Shown: positions 26,601-37,327, numbered from the stretch's first letter. The stretch is DNA of 64,000 nucleotides from Mesorhizobium sp. WSM2240 (GCF_040438645.1 NZ_CP159253.1:3472001-3536000); one strand, 5' to 3'. Numbers and translations are program-made. The notes: generated by a model from the letters alone, not told the origin.

Positions 26601-29128
26601 AGCTTCTGGTCACGGTTGGCGCCGACAAGCTCCTGACCACGGTCACCGCTGCGATTCCGGAGGGCGGCACGACTGTCGACATTCCGGTCGGCGCCGACTG
26701 GGGCGCAGGCGCCTACGTCACCGCCACGCTCTACCGTCCCGGCGAGGCGCAGGAATCGCGCATGCCGGCCCGCGCCATCGGAGTGAAATGGCTGAAGGTC
26801 GATCCCGGCGCGAAAAAGCTCGCCGTCGCGATGACGACGCCCGAAAAGACGTCGCCACGCCAGACCCTGTCGATCCCGGTCGCAGTGACGGGCGCCGCTC
26901 CGGGCAGCGACGCCTATGTCATGGTCGCCGCAGTGGATGTCGGCATCCTCAATCTGACGGACTACAAGGCGCCCGATCCGGAAGCCTGGTTCTTCGGCCA
27001 ACGCCAGCTCGGCCTCGAACTGCGCGACCTTTACGGCCGGCTGATCGACGGCTCGCTGGGCGCCGCCGGAAGACTGCGCACCGGCGGCGACGGGGCTGCG
27101 ATGACCGCCGAAGGCAGCGCACCGACCGAAAGACTGGTCGCCTTCTTCTCCGGTCCCGTAAAACTCGATGCGGAAGGCAAGGCGACGATTGATTTCGACA
27201 TACCGCAATTCAACGGCACCGTGCGCGTGATGTCGGTGGCCTGGACGAAGGAGGCCGTCGGCCACGCCTCGGCCGACGTGATCGTGCGCGATCCGGTGGT
27301 CATCACCGCCGGCCTACCGCGCTTCCTGGCGCCCGGCGACGCCGCCGTGATGCGCCTCGACGTCGCCAACACCGACGCGCCCGACGGCGATTATTCGCTC
27401 GCCATTGAAACCACTGGCGATCTCTCCACCGGCAGCGCCGCCCTGCCGGACAGGCTGCAACTGACGGCCGGCAAGCGCCAGACGCTGACCGTGCCGCTGA
27501 TCGCGCAGACTGCGGGCGACGCGGGCATCACTATCCGCCTCGCCCATGCGAGCGGACTGACCGTCGAGCAGAACCTCTCCATTCCGGTTCGCCCGGCGGC
27601 GATGCCGGTCACCACTCGAATGGTCGTCGATCTCGGACCGAACGGCAGGAGCCTGCGCGTAGACCGCGAATTGCTCGCCGCCAGCCTGCTGCCCGGCGCC
27701 TATGTCAGCGTCGGCGTCTCGCCTTCATCCGCCTTCGACGTGCCGTCGCTGCTGATGACGCTCGACCGCTATCCCTATGGCTGCGCCGAGCAGACCACCA
27801 GCCGTGCGCTGCCGTTGCTCTATGTCAGCGAGCTTTCGGCCGCCGCTGGCATGGAAATCGACCCGGGGTTGCGCGGCCGCATCCAGGACGCGATCTACCG
27901 CGTTCTCAACTACCAGTCCTCGTCGGGCAGCTTCGGCCTGTGGTCACCTGGTTCGGGCGATCTCTGGCTCGATTCCTACGTCACCGACTTCCTGACGCGG
28001 GCGCGCGAGCAGAATTACGACGTGCCGCGGCGGGCGATGGAGCAGGCGCTGAACAACCTGCAAAACTCGCTGTCCTACGACATCGATCTACAGGACCGCG
28101 GCAGCCAGATCGCCTATGCGCTCTACGTGCTGGCCCGCAACAAGAAGGCTTCGGTCGGCGATCTGCGCTATTATTCCGACACGCAGATCGAGGCGTTCTC
28201 CAGCCCGATGGCGGTCGCCCAGCTTGCCGCGAGCCTTGCGCTTTATGGCGATCCGCAGCGCTCGCAATCTGCATTCACGACCGCGCTGCAACTGGCCAAG
28301 TCCAATGCCGAACACAACTACTACCGCTCGGACTACGGCTCGCGCCTTCGCGACGGCGCGGCGATGCTGGCGCTGGCGGCGGAAAGCCGGCCGATGCCGG
28401 CCGTCGTCCCTGAACTGGTCAGGCTGGTCTCGGCCGAGCGGCGCGCAGCGTCCTACACCAGCACCCAGGACGAAGCCTGGATGCTGCTCGCGGCCCGCGC
28501 CATGAAGGCCAACAGCGCGGCGATCAGGCTCACAGTGAACGATGCACCGCACACCGGCGCCTATTCCGAGCGCCTGACCGGGACGGAACTTCTCGACAAC
28601 CCGCTGGTCATCGCCAACACCGGCCCGGACCCGGTGCAGGCGGTGGTGACCACCGTCGCTGCCCCGGCCCAGCCGCTGCCCGCCGGCGGCAACGGCTTCA
28701 CCATCGAGCGCACTTACTACCGCCTGGACGGAACCGAGGCCAACGTCACCCAGGCGACGCAGAACGAGCGCTTCGTGGTGGTGCTGAAGGTCGAGGAACT
28801 GAGCAGCTGGCCGTCGCGCGTCCTCGTCACCGACCTCCTTCCGGCAGGCTTCGAGATCGACAATCCGCGCCTGATATCGAGCGCCGAACTCGCCAATTTC
28901 GGCTGGCTTGCCCGGACGGAAGCCGCCCACCTCGAATTCCGAGACGACCGTTTCGTCGCGGCGTTCAACCGCGACGCGGGCAGCGACCGATCCGTCAGCA
29001 TGGCCTATGTGGTGCGCGCGGTGACACCCGGCGTCTATGCGCATCCGGCAGCAAGCGTGGAGGACATGTACCGCCCGCAATTCTCGGCGCGCACGGCGAC
29101 GGGCATGATGGAGGTGAAGGCGCCGTGA
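23654..29128 (+). CDS. Bacterial alpha-2-macroglobulin with N-terminal PAN domain
   Basis: A very large exported protein (1824 residues) of the bacterial alpha-2-macroglobulin family, thought to trap and covalently bind invading proteases in the periplasm. The start at 23654 gives a clear signal peptide ending APALA near residue 26. Residues about 30-95 form a cysteine-rich PAN/apple domain (DQCKSTCLGDSACRAF), then a helical repeat region, then macroglobulin and bait-like domains. The thioester motif CAEQ lies at 1377-1380 inside RYPYGCAEQTTS, so this is the thioester-competent (YfhM-like) type. No lipobox is seen, unlike the E. coli lipoprotein, so it may be soluble. It is followed by pbpC, the classical partner. 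Confidence 0.95.
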   Translation: MSLRAARGLSAFLVFFFSWLAPALALDARTVVTTENQDYFGFDLRSEQNVTLDQCKSTCLGDSACRAFTYNAKAKWCFLKSDFATLKPFNGAVAGKIVKVGSDPDIGAPPELTFLPQWLMDEAARYRDRLTNGMDAIGEEGLAALTEAGEYAMLTGDPRDAAQKFRAAIAISPDDGALWASLAHAIMTVPAADGSETANRDRDFTDAALNAYKLVRTAAARADALALLAAGLERRDLYRPSLEAYEASLALVNSANVRAEYEDLKARKGFRIVDHSIDADSASPRVCAQFSEELVKTGVDYAPFVTIDDAAPKAVEAKDRQICVEGLEHGRHYRVAFRPGLPAAIGEVIESPVVLEVYVQDRAASARFTGDSFVLPSSGRRGIPLVTINMEAADLKLFRIGDRSLAQLLTGYQFLRQLDGYDITNIADQIGEPIWSGEIEVTSTLNEEVTTSFPVDEALPNREPGVYVLTAQPKNDTRDTWESRATQWFVVSDIGLSTYTGQDGLNVFARSLGSAKPLADVELTLLARNNEILGTATTNAEGRAMFMPGLTRGDGGMAPAVLMASQGEKDFVFLDMTRAGFDLSDRGVMGRPAPGALDVYAWTERGIYRAGEEVHVAALARDDTAKAVENLPLTFIFSRPDGVEDRRIISDGANAGGHSVDLTLSPNAMRGTWTVNIHTDPKEAAVASHMFLVEDFVPDRIEFTLTSDSDEIAAGETANVTVDGRFLYGAPAAGLALEGEITLSTMREWKRFVGYSFGLADEQEGDATRIPLTGLPLVGDDGKATFPIEIDQLPSTTRLLNAAVTVRMRESGGRAVEESTDIKIRPTGAMIGIKPEFSAGELPQASTAKFSVIAVDPDGNREALAGAEWSLVKVERNYQWYRSGNSWNYEPVTFTKAIANGKVDIPADGAAQVAVSVDWGRYRLEVETADPAGPATSVEFEAGWYVEASSTETPDALEIALDKETYVAGDIAKLQVSPRFAGELLVTVGADKLLTTVTAAIPEGGTTVDIPVGADWGAGAYVTATLYRPGEAQESRMPARAIGVKWLKVDPGAKKLAVAMTTPEKTSPRQTLSIPVAVTGAAPGSDAYVMVAAVDVGILNLTDYKAPDPEAWFFGQRQLGLELRDLYGRLIDGSLGAAGRLRTGGDGAAMTAEGSAPTERLVAFFSGPVKLDAEGKATIDFDIPQFNGTVRVMSVAWTKEAVGHASADVIVRDPVVITAGLPRFLAPGDAAVMRLDVANTDAPDGDYSLAIETTGDLSTGSAALPDRLQLTAGKRQTLTVPLIAQTAGDAGITIRLAHASGLTVEQNLSIPVRPAAMPVTTRMVVDLGPNGRSLRVDRELLAASLLPGAYVSVGVSPSSAFDVPSLLMTLDRYPYGCAEQTTSRALPLLYVSELSAAAGMEIDPGLRGRIQDAIYRVLNYQSSSGSFGLWSPGSGDLWLDSYVTDFLTRAREQNYDVPRRAMEQALNNLQNSLSYDIDLQDRGSQIAYALYVLARNKKASVGDLRYYSDTQIEAFSSPMAVAQLAASLALYGDPQRSQSAFTTALQLAKSNAEHNYYRSDYGSRLRDGAAMLALAAESRPMPAVVPELVRLVSAERRAASYTSTQDEAWMLLAARAMKANSAAIRLTVNDAPHTGAYSERLTGTELLDNPLVIANTGPDPVQAVVTTVAAPAQPLPAGGNGFTIERTYYRLDGTEANVTQATQNERFVVVLKVEELSSWPSRVLVTDLLPAGFEIDNPRLISSAELANFGWLARTEAAHLEFRDDRFVAAFNRDAGSDRSVSMAYVVRAVTPGVYAHPAASVEDMYRPQFSARTATGMMEVKAP

Positions 29129-29158
29129 GGTGCCCAAGAAACTTGCGAACATGACGCT

Positions 29159-29318
29159 GCCCCTCACCTGCCTGCCGGCATCCTCTCCCCGTAAGAACGG
29201 GGAGAGGAGACACGGCCGCAACGCTGACGCCTCCCTCTCCCCGTTCTTCACGGGGGTCCGCAGGACGGGTCGAGACAAGCGGCTCGACCCAGGGCGCGGG
29301 TAAGGGTGAGGGGCGGCG
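29159..29318. repeat. Mosaic palindromic repeat between macroglobulin and pbpC genes
   Basis: An 11-bp hairpin arm CCTCTCCCCGT (29182-29192) pairs with ACGGGGAGAGG (29197-29207). A second CTCCCTCTCCCCGTTC lies at 29231-29246, and GGGTCGAG pairs with CTCGACCC near 29268-29290. The last 21 bases (29298-29318) are the exact reverse complement of 54484-54504 in another repeat of this window. Its end supplies the ribosome-binding sequence of pbpC. Confidence 0.75.
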
Positions 29319-29320
29319 CC

Positions 29321-31411
29321 ATGCCGGTCCGGGGAAGCCTGAGAAAAGCAGCCCTCGCCTGTGCCGCTGGCGCTGGCCTCCTCGCCTCGGTTATCGCAGG
29401 CTTAAACAGCCTCGACCGCGCCTTCCCGCCGCCGCTGCCGGAAAAGCTCATCGTCTCGGCCGAAGTCGTGGACCGCGACGGCGCATTGCTGCGCGCCTTC
29501 GCCACGCCCGACGGGCGCTGGCGGTTGGCGGTTGGCCTCGACCAGGTCGATCCGCAATTCGTCGACATGCTCATCGCCTACGAGGACAAACGCTTTCACG
29601 ACCACCAAGGCGTCGATCCGCTGGCGCTGCTGCGGGCCGCGGGACAATTCGCCGGCAATGGCCGCATCGTCTCCGGCGGCTCGACACTCTCCATGCAGCT
29701 TGCGCGCCTCATCGAACCGCGTGCGAGCCGCAGCATCGCCTCGAAGCTGCGCCAGATGGTCCGCGCCATCCAGATCGAGCGGCGGCTGACCAAACGCGAA
29801 ATCCTCGAGCGCTATCTGACACTGGCCCCCTATGGCGGCAACCTCGAAGGCGTGCGCGCCGCCTCGCTCGCCTGGTTTGGCAAGGAACCGAAGCGGCTGA
29901 CGGTCTCGGAAGCCGCGCTGCTCGTCGCCTTGCCGCAGCTTCCGGAAAGGCGCCGGCCCGATCGCCATCCCAAGGCGGCGCACGCCGCGCGCGACCGCGT
30001 GCTTTCCCGAATGGTGGCCGCCGGGCTGCTCGGCGAAAGAGAGGCCGCGCGCGCCGCTCTGGGAGAGCCGCCGGGCAGACGCCTTGCGCTGCCGGCGCTC
30101 GCCGCCCACGCAGCCGATGCCGCGTTACGCGCCGCGCCCGCCGAAACCCGCCACCAGTTGACGGTGAAGAAGAGTGTCCAGCAGGGGCTGGAGACGGTCG
30201 CCCGCGACGCGGCGGCAAAGCTCGGGCCGCGCATCTCGGTCGCGATGGTGCTTGCCGACGCCCGCACCGGAGAGATCCTCGGTGAAGTCGGTTCAGCGAA
30301 TTATTTCGATGCCAGCCGCTCCGGCTGGATCGACATGACGAACACGCGGCGCTCACCTGGCTCCACTTTGAAGCCCTTCATCTACGGTCTGGCGTTCGAG
30401 CAGGGGCTGGTGGCGCAGGAAACGCTGATTGAGGATCGTCCCACCGATTTCGCAGGCTACCGGCCGAAGAATTTCGACATGAGGTACCAGGGCGATGTCA
30501 GCGTCAGACAGGCGCTGCAGCTTTCGCTCAACGTGCCGGCGGTGCGGCTGCTCGACGCCGTCGGCCCGGCGCGGCTCGTGGCGCGGTTCCGCCGGGCCGG
30601 CGTGACGCCCGAGCTGCCGCCCGGCGAGACGCCCGGCCTCGCCATCGGGCTCGGCGGCGTCGGCGTGTCGCTGCGAGATCTGGTGCAGCTTTATACCGGC
30701 CTCGCCAATGGCGGGCGGGCAAAGCCGCTGCGCGACCGGGCGGAAGGCGGAGAGTCGTCATCGGCCGAGGGCCTCATCCTGGAAGCGCAAGCCGCGTGGC
30801 AGGTCAGTGACATGCTGGCCGGCGTCAGGCCGCCGGAGGGCGCAGCCCCTCGTGGTATTGCCTACAAGACCGGCACCTCCTACGGCTACCGTGACGCATG
30901 GTCGATCGGCTATGACGGCCGTCATGTCCTCGGCGTCTGGGTCGGCCGCCCCGATTCCGGCTCGGTGCCTGGCCTGTCCGGCTATGTCTCGGCAGCGCCC
31001 ATACTGTTCGAAGGCTTCGCCAAATCCGGCCTCGCCGCCGTGCCGCTGCCCCGCGCGCCGGCCGGTGTCTTCCACGCCAGGCGCGAGGATCTGCCGGTCA
31101 CGCTCGAGCGCTTCGGTCCGGGTGGAGACGGAACTGCCGTCGCCGCGATCTCCGAACCCGCGCCGCAGATCGTCTTTCCGCCAGACGGCGCGCGCGTCGA
31201 ACTCGGCGCGGCCACGGCTGAGGCGACACCGCTGGTCCTGAAATTGCAAGGCGGCCGCGCGCCCTTCCGCTGGCTGGCCAACGGCAAGCCGCTGACCGAG
31301 ACGATCCGCCGGCGCACGGCGACGTGGCAGCCGGACGGCACTGGCTATTCGACGCTGACCGTGATCGACGCGGCGGGGCGCGCGGCCAGTGTCAGGGTGT
31401 TCGTGGAATAG
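29321..31411 (+). CDS. pbpC: Penicillin-binding protein 1C
   Basis: A 696-residue bifunctional peptidoglycan synthase. After one N-terminal membrane anchor comes a GT51 glycosyltransferase domain with the catalytic glutamate in YEDKRFHDHQG (E88) and GGSTLSMQLAR. A transpeptidase domain follows, with the serine in SPGSTLKP (S348, K351), the SLN motif and KTGTS (516-520). The C-terminal about 90 residues match the PBP1C-specific BiPBP_C domain. The start at 29321 follows a GAGGGG ribosome site belonging to the end of a mosaic repeat; a GTG at 29306 is an alternative. PBP1C next to a macroglobulin is a widespread pairing, proposed to link wall repair with defence against proteases. Confidence 0.95.
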   Translation: MPVRGSLRKAALACAAGAGLLASVIAGLNSLDRAFPPPLPEKLIVSAEVVDRDGALLRAFATPDGRWRLAVGLDQVDPQFVDMLIAYEDKRFHDHQGVDPLALLRAAGQFAGNGRIVSGGSTLSMQLARLIEPRASRSIASKLRQMVRAIQIERRLTKREILERYLTLAPYGGNLEGVRAASLAWFGKEPKRLTVSEAALLVALPQLPERRRPDRHPKAAHAARDRVLSRMVAAGLLGEREAARAALGEPPGRRLALPALAAHAADAALRAAPAETRHQLTVKKSVQQGLETVARDAAAKLGPRISVAMVLADARTGEILGEVGSANYFDASRSGWIDMTNTRRSPGSTLKPFIYGLAFEQGLVAQETLIEDRPTDFAGYRPKNFDMRYQGDVSVRQALQLSLNVPAVRLLDAVGPARLVARFRRAGVTPELPPGETPGLAIGLGGVGVSLRDLVQLYTGLANGGRAKPLRDRAEGGESSSAEGLILEAQAAWQVSDMLAGVRPPEGAAPRGIAYKTGTSYGYRDAWSIGYDGRHVLGVWVGRPDSGSVPGLSGYVSAAPILFEGFAKSGLAAVPLPRAPAGVFHARREDLPVTLERFGPGGDGTAVAAISEPAPQIVFPPDGARVELGAATAEATPLVLKLQGGRAPFRWLANGKPLTETIRRRTATWQPDGTGYSTLTVIDAAGRAASVRVFVE

Positions 31412-33014
<1,603 letters not shown>

Positions 33015-33017
33015 TTC

Positions 33018-34031
33018 ATGCCGCGCAAGACCATGATCGAGGCGATCCGCGACGCGATGGACGTGTCGATGGGCAAGGACGACAGTGTCGTCGTGTTCGG
33101 CGAGGATGTCGGCTATTTCGGCGGCGTCTTCCGCTGCACGCAGGGCCTGCAGCAAAAGTACGGCGTCACCCGCTGCTTCGACACGCCGATCAGCGAACTC
33201 GGCATCGTCGGCGCGGCGATCGGCATGGCTGCCTATGGCCTGCGTCCGTGCATCGAGGTGCAATTCGCCGACTATGTCTATCCGGCCTACGACCAGATCG
33301 TCTCGGAAGCAGCGCGCATCCGCTACCGCTCCAATGGCGGGTTCACCTGTCCGATCGTCATCCGCATGCCGACAGGCGGCGGCATCTTCGGTGGGCAGAC
33401 CCACAGCCAGAGCCCGGAGGCGCTGTTCACCCACGTCTCGGGTCTCAAGGTGGTGGTTCCCTCCAATCCGCATGACGCCAAGGGACTGCTGATCGCGTCG
33501 ATCGAGGATCCCGATCCGGTCATCTTCCTTGAGCCGAAGCGGCTTTATAACGGCCCCTTCGACGGCCATCACGACCGGCCTGTGACGCCGTGGTCGAAGC
33601 ACAGGCTGGGCGAGGTGCCGGACGGGCACTACTCCATCCCGCTCGGCAAGGCCGAAATCAGGCGGCAAGGCGCGGACGTGACCATCCTCGCCTACGGCAC
33701 CATGGTCTATGTCGCAGAAGCGGCGGCCGAGGAGACCGGCATCAATGCCGAGATCATCGATCTGCGCACGCTCCTGCCGCTGGACCTCGATGCCATCGTC
33801 GCTTCGGTCAGGAAGACCGGCCGTTGCGTGGTGGTGCACGAGGCGACGCTGACCTCCGGCTTCGGCGCGGAACTGGCCGCGCTGGTGCAGCAGCATTGCT
33901 TCTACGAGCTGGAAGCGCCCATCGTCCGCGTCACCGGCTGGGATACGCCATATCCGCACGCGCAGGAGTGGGATTATTTTCCGGGCCCGGCCCGCGTCGG
34001 CCAGGCCCTGCGCGAAACGATGGAGGCTTGA
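33018..34031 (+). CDS. bkdA2: Branched-chain 2-oxoacid dehydrogenase E1 component, beta subunit
   Basis: A 337-residue E1-beta subunit of the transketolase-like family. The N-terminal half binds the thiamine pyrimidine ring, with the conserved FGEDVGYFGGVFRCT and FDTPISELGIVG stretches. The C-terminal transketolase domain includes DLRTLLPLDLDAI and VHEATLTSGFGAEL. It forms the alpha2-beta2 E1 core with the preceding gene product. Only 3 bp separate the two genes. Confidence 0.95.
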   Translation: MPRKTMIEAIRDAMDVSMGKDDSVVVFGEDVGYFGGVFRCTQGLQQKYGVTRCFDTPISELGIVGAAIGMAAYGLRPCIEVQFADYVYPAYDQIVSEAARIRYRSNGGFTCPIVIRMPTGGGIFGGQTHSQSPEALFTHVSGLKVVVPSNPHDAKGLLIASIEDPDPVIFLEPKRLYNGPFDGHHDRPVTPWSKHRLGEVPDGHYSIPLGKAEIRRQGADVTILAYGTMVYVAEAAAEETGINAEIIDLRTLLPLDLDAIVASVRKTGRCVVVHEATLTSGFGAELAALVQQHCFYELEAPIVRVTGWDTPYPHAQEWDYFPGPARVGQALRETMEA

Positions 34032-34087
34032 GATGCCGAAAGCCTCGCCAGGAACTGGCACGAACCTGTCCGACAAAGGGGCCCGCA

Positions 34088-35440
34088 ATGGGTGAGCACA
34101 CGATCAAGCTGCCCGATGTCGGCGAAGGGGTAGCGGAGGCGGAACTCGTCGAATGGCACGTCAAGATCGGCGATCTGGTGCGCGAGGATTCAATCCTGGC
34201 CGCTGTCATGACCGACAAGGCTACGGTCGAAATCCCCTCCCCGGTCGACGGCGAGATAACCTGGCTGGGCGCAGAGATCGGCGACACGGTCGCCGTCGGC
34301 TCGCCGCTGATCCGGCTGAAGGTCGAAGGCGGTGCAGAAATTCCCGCTGTGGAAGCGGTGCCGGTGGAAGCGGTGCCGGTGGAAGCGGCCATGAATGACG
34401 ACCAGGAGGAAGCGCCGCTCGCCGACGGCATGGCCGAAGAGGGCGAACGCATCCCGCCGCCTCCTGAAAAGCCCGCGACTGCGGCGCCGGCCAAGGCGCC
34501 GGCACAGTCCGCCGTAGCGGCCAGGCCCGCTGCGCGGCCCGCAACCGCCGGCGCGCCGCGCCCCGAAGGGGAAAGGCCGCTCGCTTCGCCGGCGGTCAGG
34601 CTGCGCGCCAGGGAATCCGGCGTCGACCTGCGCCAGGTTCCGGGCAGCGGGCCGGCCGGCCGCATCACCCACGAAGACCTAGACGGCTTCATCGCGCGCG
34701 GCTCGCAGACGGCGCGTCCAGCCGGCCTGCAGCGCAACGACGCGGTCGAGGACATCAAGATCGTTGGGCTGAGGCGCAAGATCGCCGAGAAGATGGCGCT
34801 GGCCAAATCGCGCATCCCGCACATTACCTATGTCGAGGAAGTCGATGTCACGGCGCTGGAGGAGCTGCGCGCGGCGCTCAACAAGGGCAAGCGCGCCGAC
34901 CAGCCCAAGCTGACGGTGCTGCCCTTCCTGATGCGGGCAATGGTCAAGGCGATCGCCGAGCAGCCCGGCATCAATGCCATCTTCGACGACGAGGCCGGCA
35001 TCATCCACCGCCATGGCGGCGTCCATATCGGCATCGCGGCGCAGACGGCGTCGGGACTGGTGGTGGCGGTCGTCAAGCACGCAGAGGCGCGCGATCTCTG
35101 GGATTGCGGCGCCGAGGTCAACCGGCTGGCCGAAGCGGCCAAGGCCGGCACGGCGACGCGCGAGGAATTGTCTGGCTCGACTATCACCATCACCTCGCTC
35201 GGCGCGATGGGCGGTGTGGCGACGACGCCGGTCATCAACCATCCTGAAGTGGCGATCATCGGCGTCAACAAGATGATGGTCCGCCCGGTCTGGGATGGCA
35301 CGCAGTTCATTCCGCGCAAGATGATGAATTTGTCGTCCTCATTCGATCACCGCGTCGTCGACGGCTGGGATGCGGCGGTGTTCGTCCAGCGCATCAAGAC
35401 GCTGCTGGAAACGCCGGCGCTGATTTTCGTGGAGGGGTGA
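34088..35440 (+). CDS. bkdB: Branched-chain 2-oxoacid dehydrogenase E2 (lipoamide acyltransferase)
   Basis: A 450-residue E2 core protein. The N-terminal lipoyl domain carries the modified lysine K44 in MTDKATVEIP. A flexible Ala/Pro-rich linker (about 90-165) follows, then a peripheral subunit-binding domain (about 170-205) and the catalytic acyltransferase domain with DHRVVDG (His421, Asp425). It transfers the branched acyl group to CoA. The start at 34088 has an AAAGGGG ribosome site. Within the linker, a 15-base unit encoding VEAVP repeats about two and a half times near 34348-34389, a likely slippage expansion. Confidence 0.95.
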   Translation: MGEHTIKLPDVGEGVAEAELVEWHVKIGDLVREDSILAAVMTDKATVEIPSPVDGEITWLGAEIGDTVAVGSPLIRLKVEGGAEIPAVEAVPVEAVPVEAAMNDDQEEAPLADGMAEEGERIPPPPEKPATAAPAKAPAQSAVAARPAARPATAGAPRPEGERPLASPAVRLRARESGVDLRQVPGSGPAGRITHEDLDGFIARGSQTARPAGLQRNDAVEDIKIVGLRRKIAEKMALAKSRIPHITYVEEVDVTALEELRAALNKGKRADQPKLTVLPFLMRAMVKAIAEQPGINAIFDDEAGIIHRHGGVHIGIAAQTASGLVVAVVKHAEARDLWDCGAEVNRLAEAAKAGTATREELSGSTITITSLGAMGGVATTPVINHPEVAIIGVNKMMVRPVWDGTQFIPRKMMNLSSSFDHRVVDGWDAAVFVQRIKTLLETPALIFVEG

Positions 35441-35476
35441 GATGACGTTGGTAGCGCTCGAACTGTTGTGGTTGGG

Positions 35477-35893
35477 ATGAAAATCTCAAGAGGATTTTGG
35501 ATCGCGGCGTTGTGCCTCGTAGGGCTGCCATCGTTGTTGTTCGTGACTAATTTTGTGCTCTCTGGCCCTGCATATGAGTTTTCGAACGGAAAAATTTTGG
35601 ACCAAGACACAGGAGTGGTCGTAGACAGCTTGGAGCACGTGAGGTTCGTTTGCCTTATCGGTACGCCGATGGCTGAAATCGTCGGCAAGGTGGACCAGCG
35701 AGATATAAGCGGCTGTCCAGCGATCAAGGACCAAGGCATCATAGTGAGGAGAGACGACAGCTGCTCATTCTATGAGATTCATAGCCACAGGGTCCTCGAT
35801 GAATATGACTACCAGTGCAGGGACGACATACAGAACTTAAAGCGATTCAATCGCTACGGAGTCTACACGCTTTACTTCGACGACCCCGTTTAA
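35477..35893 (+). CDS. Orphan membrane-anchored protein inserted in the bkd operon
   Basis: A 138-residue protein I do not recognise. Residues about 7-29 form one hydrophobic segment (signal anchor or uncleaved signal), and the remainder is polar with four cysteines (59, 80, 96, 114), compatible with disulfides in the periplasm. It sits on the same strand between the E2 and E3 genes, 37 bp from each, where such operons normally have nothing. Its DNA is clearly AT-richer than its neighbours, and it uses codons rare around it (AGG, AGA, ATA, TTA). That suggests recent acquisition. The ribosome site before ATG 35477 is weak (TTGGG). Gene reality is likely but not certain. Confidence 0.6.
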   Translation: MKISRGFWIAALCLVGLPSLLFVTNFVLSGPAYEFSNGKILDQDTGVVVDSLEHVRFVCLIGTPMAEIVGKVDQRDISGCPAIKDQGIIVRRDDSCSFYEIHSHRVLDEYDYQCRDDIQNLKRFNRYGVYTLYFDDPV

Positions 35894-35929
35894 TCCGCTG
35901 AGGGCTTAGCCCCCGAGGGCCAACCAGAC

Positions 35930-37327
35930 ATGAAAGAAATCTCCTGCAAGCTTCTGGTCGTCGGCGCGGGTCCGGGCGGCTATGTCTGCGCCATCCGGGC
36001 GGGACAGCTCGGCGTGGACACGGTGATCGTCGAGGCGAAGAAGCCTGGTGGCACCTGCCTGACTGTAGGCTGCATCCCCTCCAAGGCGCTGATCCATGCG
36101 GCGGAGGAGTTCGAGAAAGTCGCCCATATGGCAGGTGGCAAGAACCCGCTCGGCATCTCGCTTTCAGCGCCCAAGCTCGACCTCGGTAAAACAATCGCAT
36201 GGAAGGACGGCATCGTCGGCCGGCTGACCGGCGGGGTATCGGGGCTTCTGAAGAAGGCCAAGGTGAAAACCGTCCATGGCTGGGCGAGATTCCGCGACGG
36301 CAAGACGGTGGAGGTCGAAACCGAGACCGGAATCCAGGTCATCCGCGCCGAGACTGTGGTAATCGCCACCGGATCGGTCTCCTTGGAACTGCCGTCCCTG
36401 CCCTTCGGCGGACCGGTGATTTCATCGACGGAAGCGCTGGCGCTGACGAAGCTGCCGGAACGTCTGGTGGTGGTCGGCGGCGGCTATATCGGGCTCGAAC
36501 TCGGCACCGTCTTTGCCAAGCTGGGCTCTCAAGTGGCGGTGGTCGAGGCCGAGCCACGCATCCTGCCGCAATACGATTCCGAGCTGACCCGGCCAGTCGC
36601 CAAGCGGCTGGCGGAGCTCGGCGTCGACGTCTTGACCGGCGCCAAGGCCAAGGGCCCGTCGCCGAAACGCGACGCCTTGCTGGTCGAGACCGCCGATGGC
36701 GCGGAGAAGAAGCTGCCGGCGGACAAGATACTGGTGACGGTCGGGCGCAAGCCGATGACCGAGGCCTGGGGGCTGGAAGAGCTGGTCCTAGACCGGAACG
36801 GAAGATCCGTCCGCATCGACGACCAGTGCCGCACCTCGATGCGCGGCGTCTATGCGATCGGCGACGTCACCGGTGAGCCGATGCTGGCGCATCGCGCCAT
36901 GGCGCAGGGCGAGATGGTCGCCGAGATCGTCGCCGGCCACAAAAGAAGCTGGGACAAGCGCTGCATCCCGGCGGTGTGCTTCACCGACCCGGAAGTGGTG
37001 ACGGCCGGCCTGTCACCCGACGAGGCGCGGAAAGCCGGCCGCGAGATCAGGGTCGGGCAGTTTCCGTTCTCGGCCAATGGTCGCGCCATGACCAAGCTTG
37101 GCGAGGAAGGATTTGTACGGGTCGTCGCCCGTGCCGACAATCATGTCGTGCTCGGCATCCAGGCGGTCGGACATGGCGTTTCCGAATTGTCGACGGCCTT
37201 CGGCCTGGCGATCGAAATGGGCGCGCGGCTGGAGGACATTGCCGGAACGATCCACGCGCACCCCACGCAGGGCGAAGGTTTCCAGGAAGCCGCGCTCAAG
37301 GCGCTGGGGCACGCGCTGCATATTTGA
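35930..37327 (+). CDS. lpdV: Dihydrolipoamide dehydrogenase (E3)
   Basis: A 465-residue FAD-dependent disulfide oxidoreductase that reoxidises the lipoyl group of E2 with NAD+. It shows the FAD motif GAGPGGYV (12-19), the redox-active disulfide GGTCLTVGC (C43, C48), the NAD-binding [10 protein letters not shown] near 184, the second FAD motif YAIGDV, and the C-terminal HAHPTQGE, where His acts as catalytic base with Glu. The usual LS of this last motif is QG here, but the key residues are kept. Separated from E2 by the orphan gene. The stop is 19 bp from the convergent aldehyde dehydrogenase. Confidence 0.94.
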   Translation: MKEISCKLLVVGAGPGGYVCAIRAGQLGVDTVIVEAKKPGGTCLTVGCIPSKALIHAAEEFEKVAHMAGGKNPLGISLSAPKLDLGKTIAWKDGIVGRLTGGVSGLLKKAKVKTVHGWARFRDGKTVEVETETGIQVIRAETVVIATGSVSLELPSLPFGGPVISSTEALALTKLPERLVVVGGGYIGLELGTVFAKLGSQVAVVEAEPRILPQYDSELTRPVAKRLAELGVDVLTGAKAKGPSPKRDALLVETADGAEKKLPADKILVTVGRKPMTEAWGLEELVLDRNGRSVRIDDQCRTSMRGVYAIGDVTGEPMLAHRAMAQGEMVAEIVAGHKRSWDKRCIPAVCFTDPEVVTAGLSPDEARKAGREIRVGQFPFSANGRAMTKLGEEGFVRVVARADNHVVLGIQAVGHGVSELSTAFGLAIEMGARLEDIAGTIHAHPTQGEGFQEAALKALGHALHI

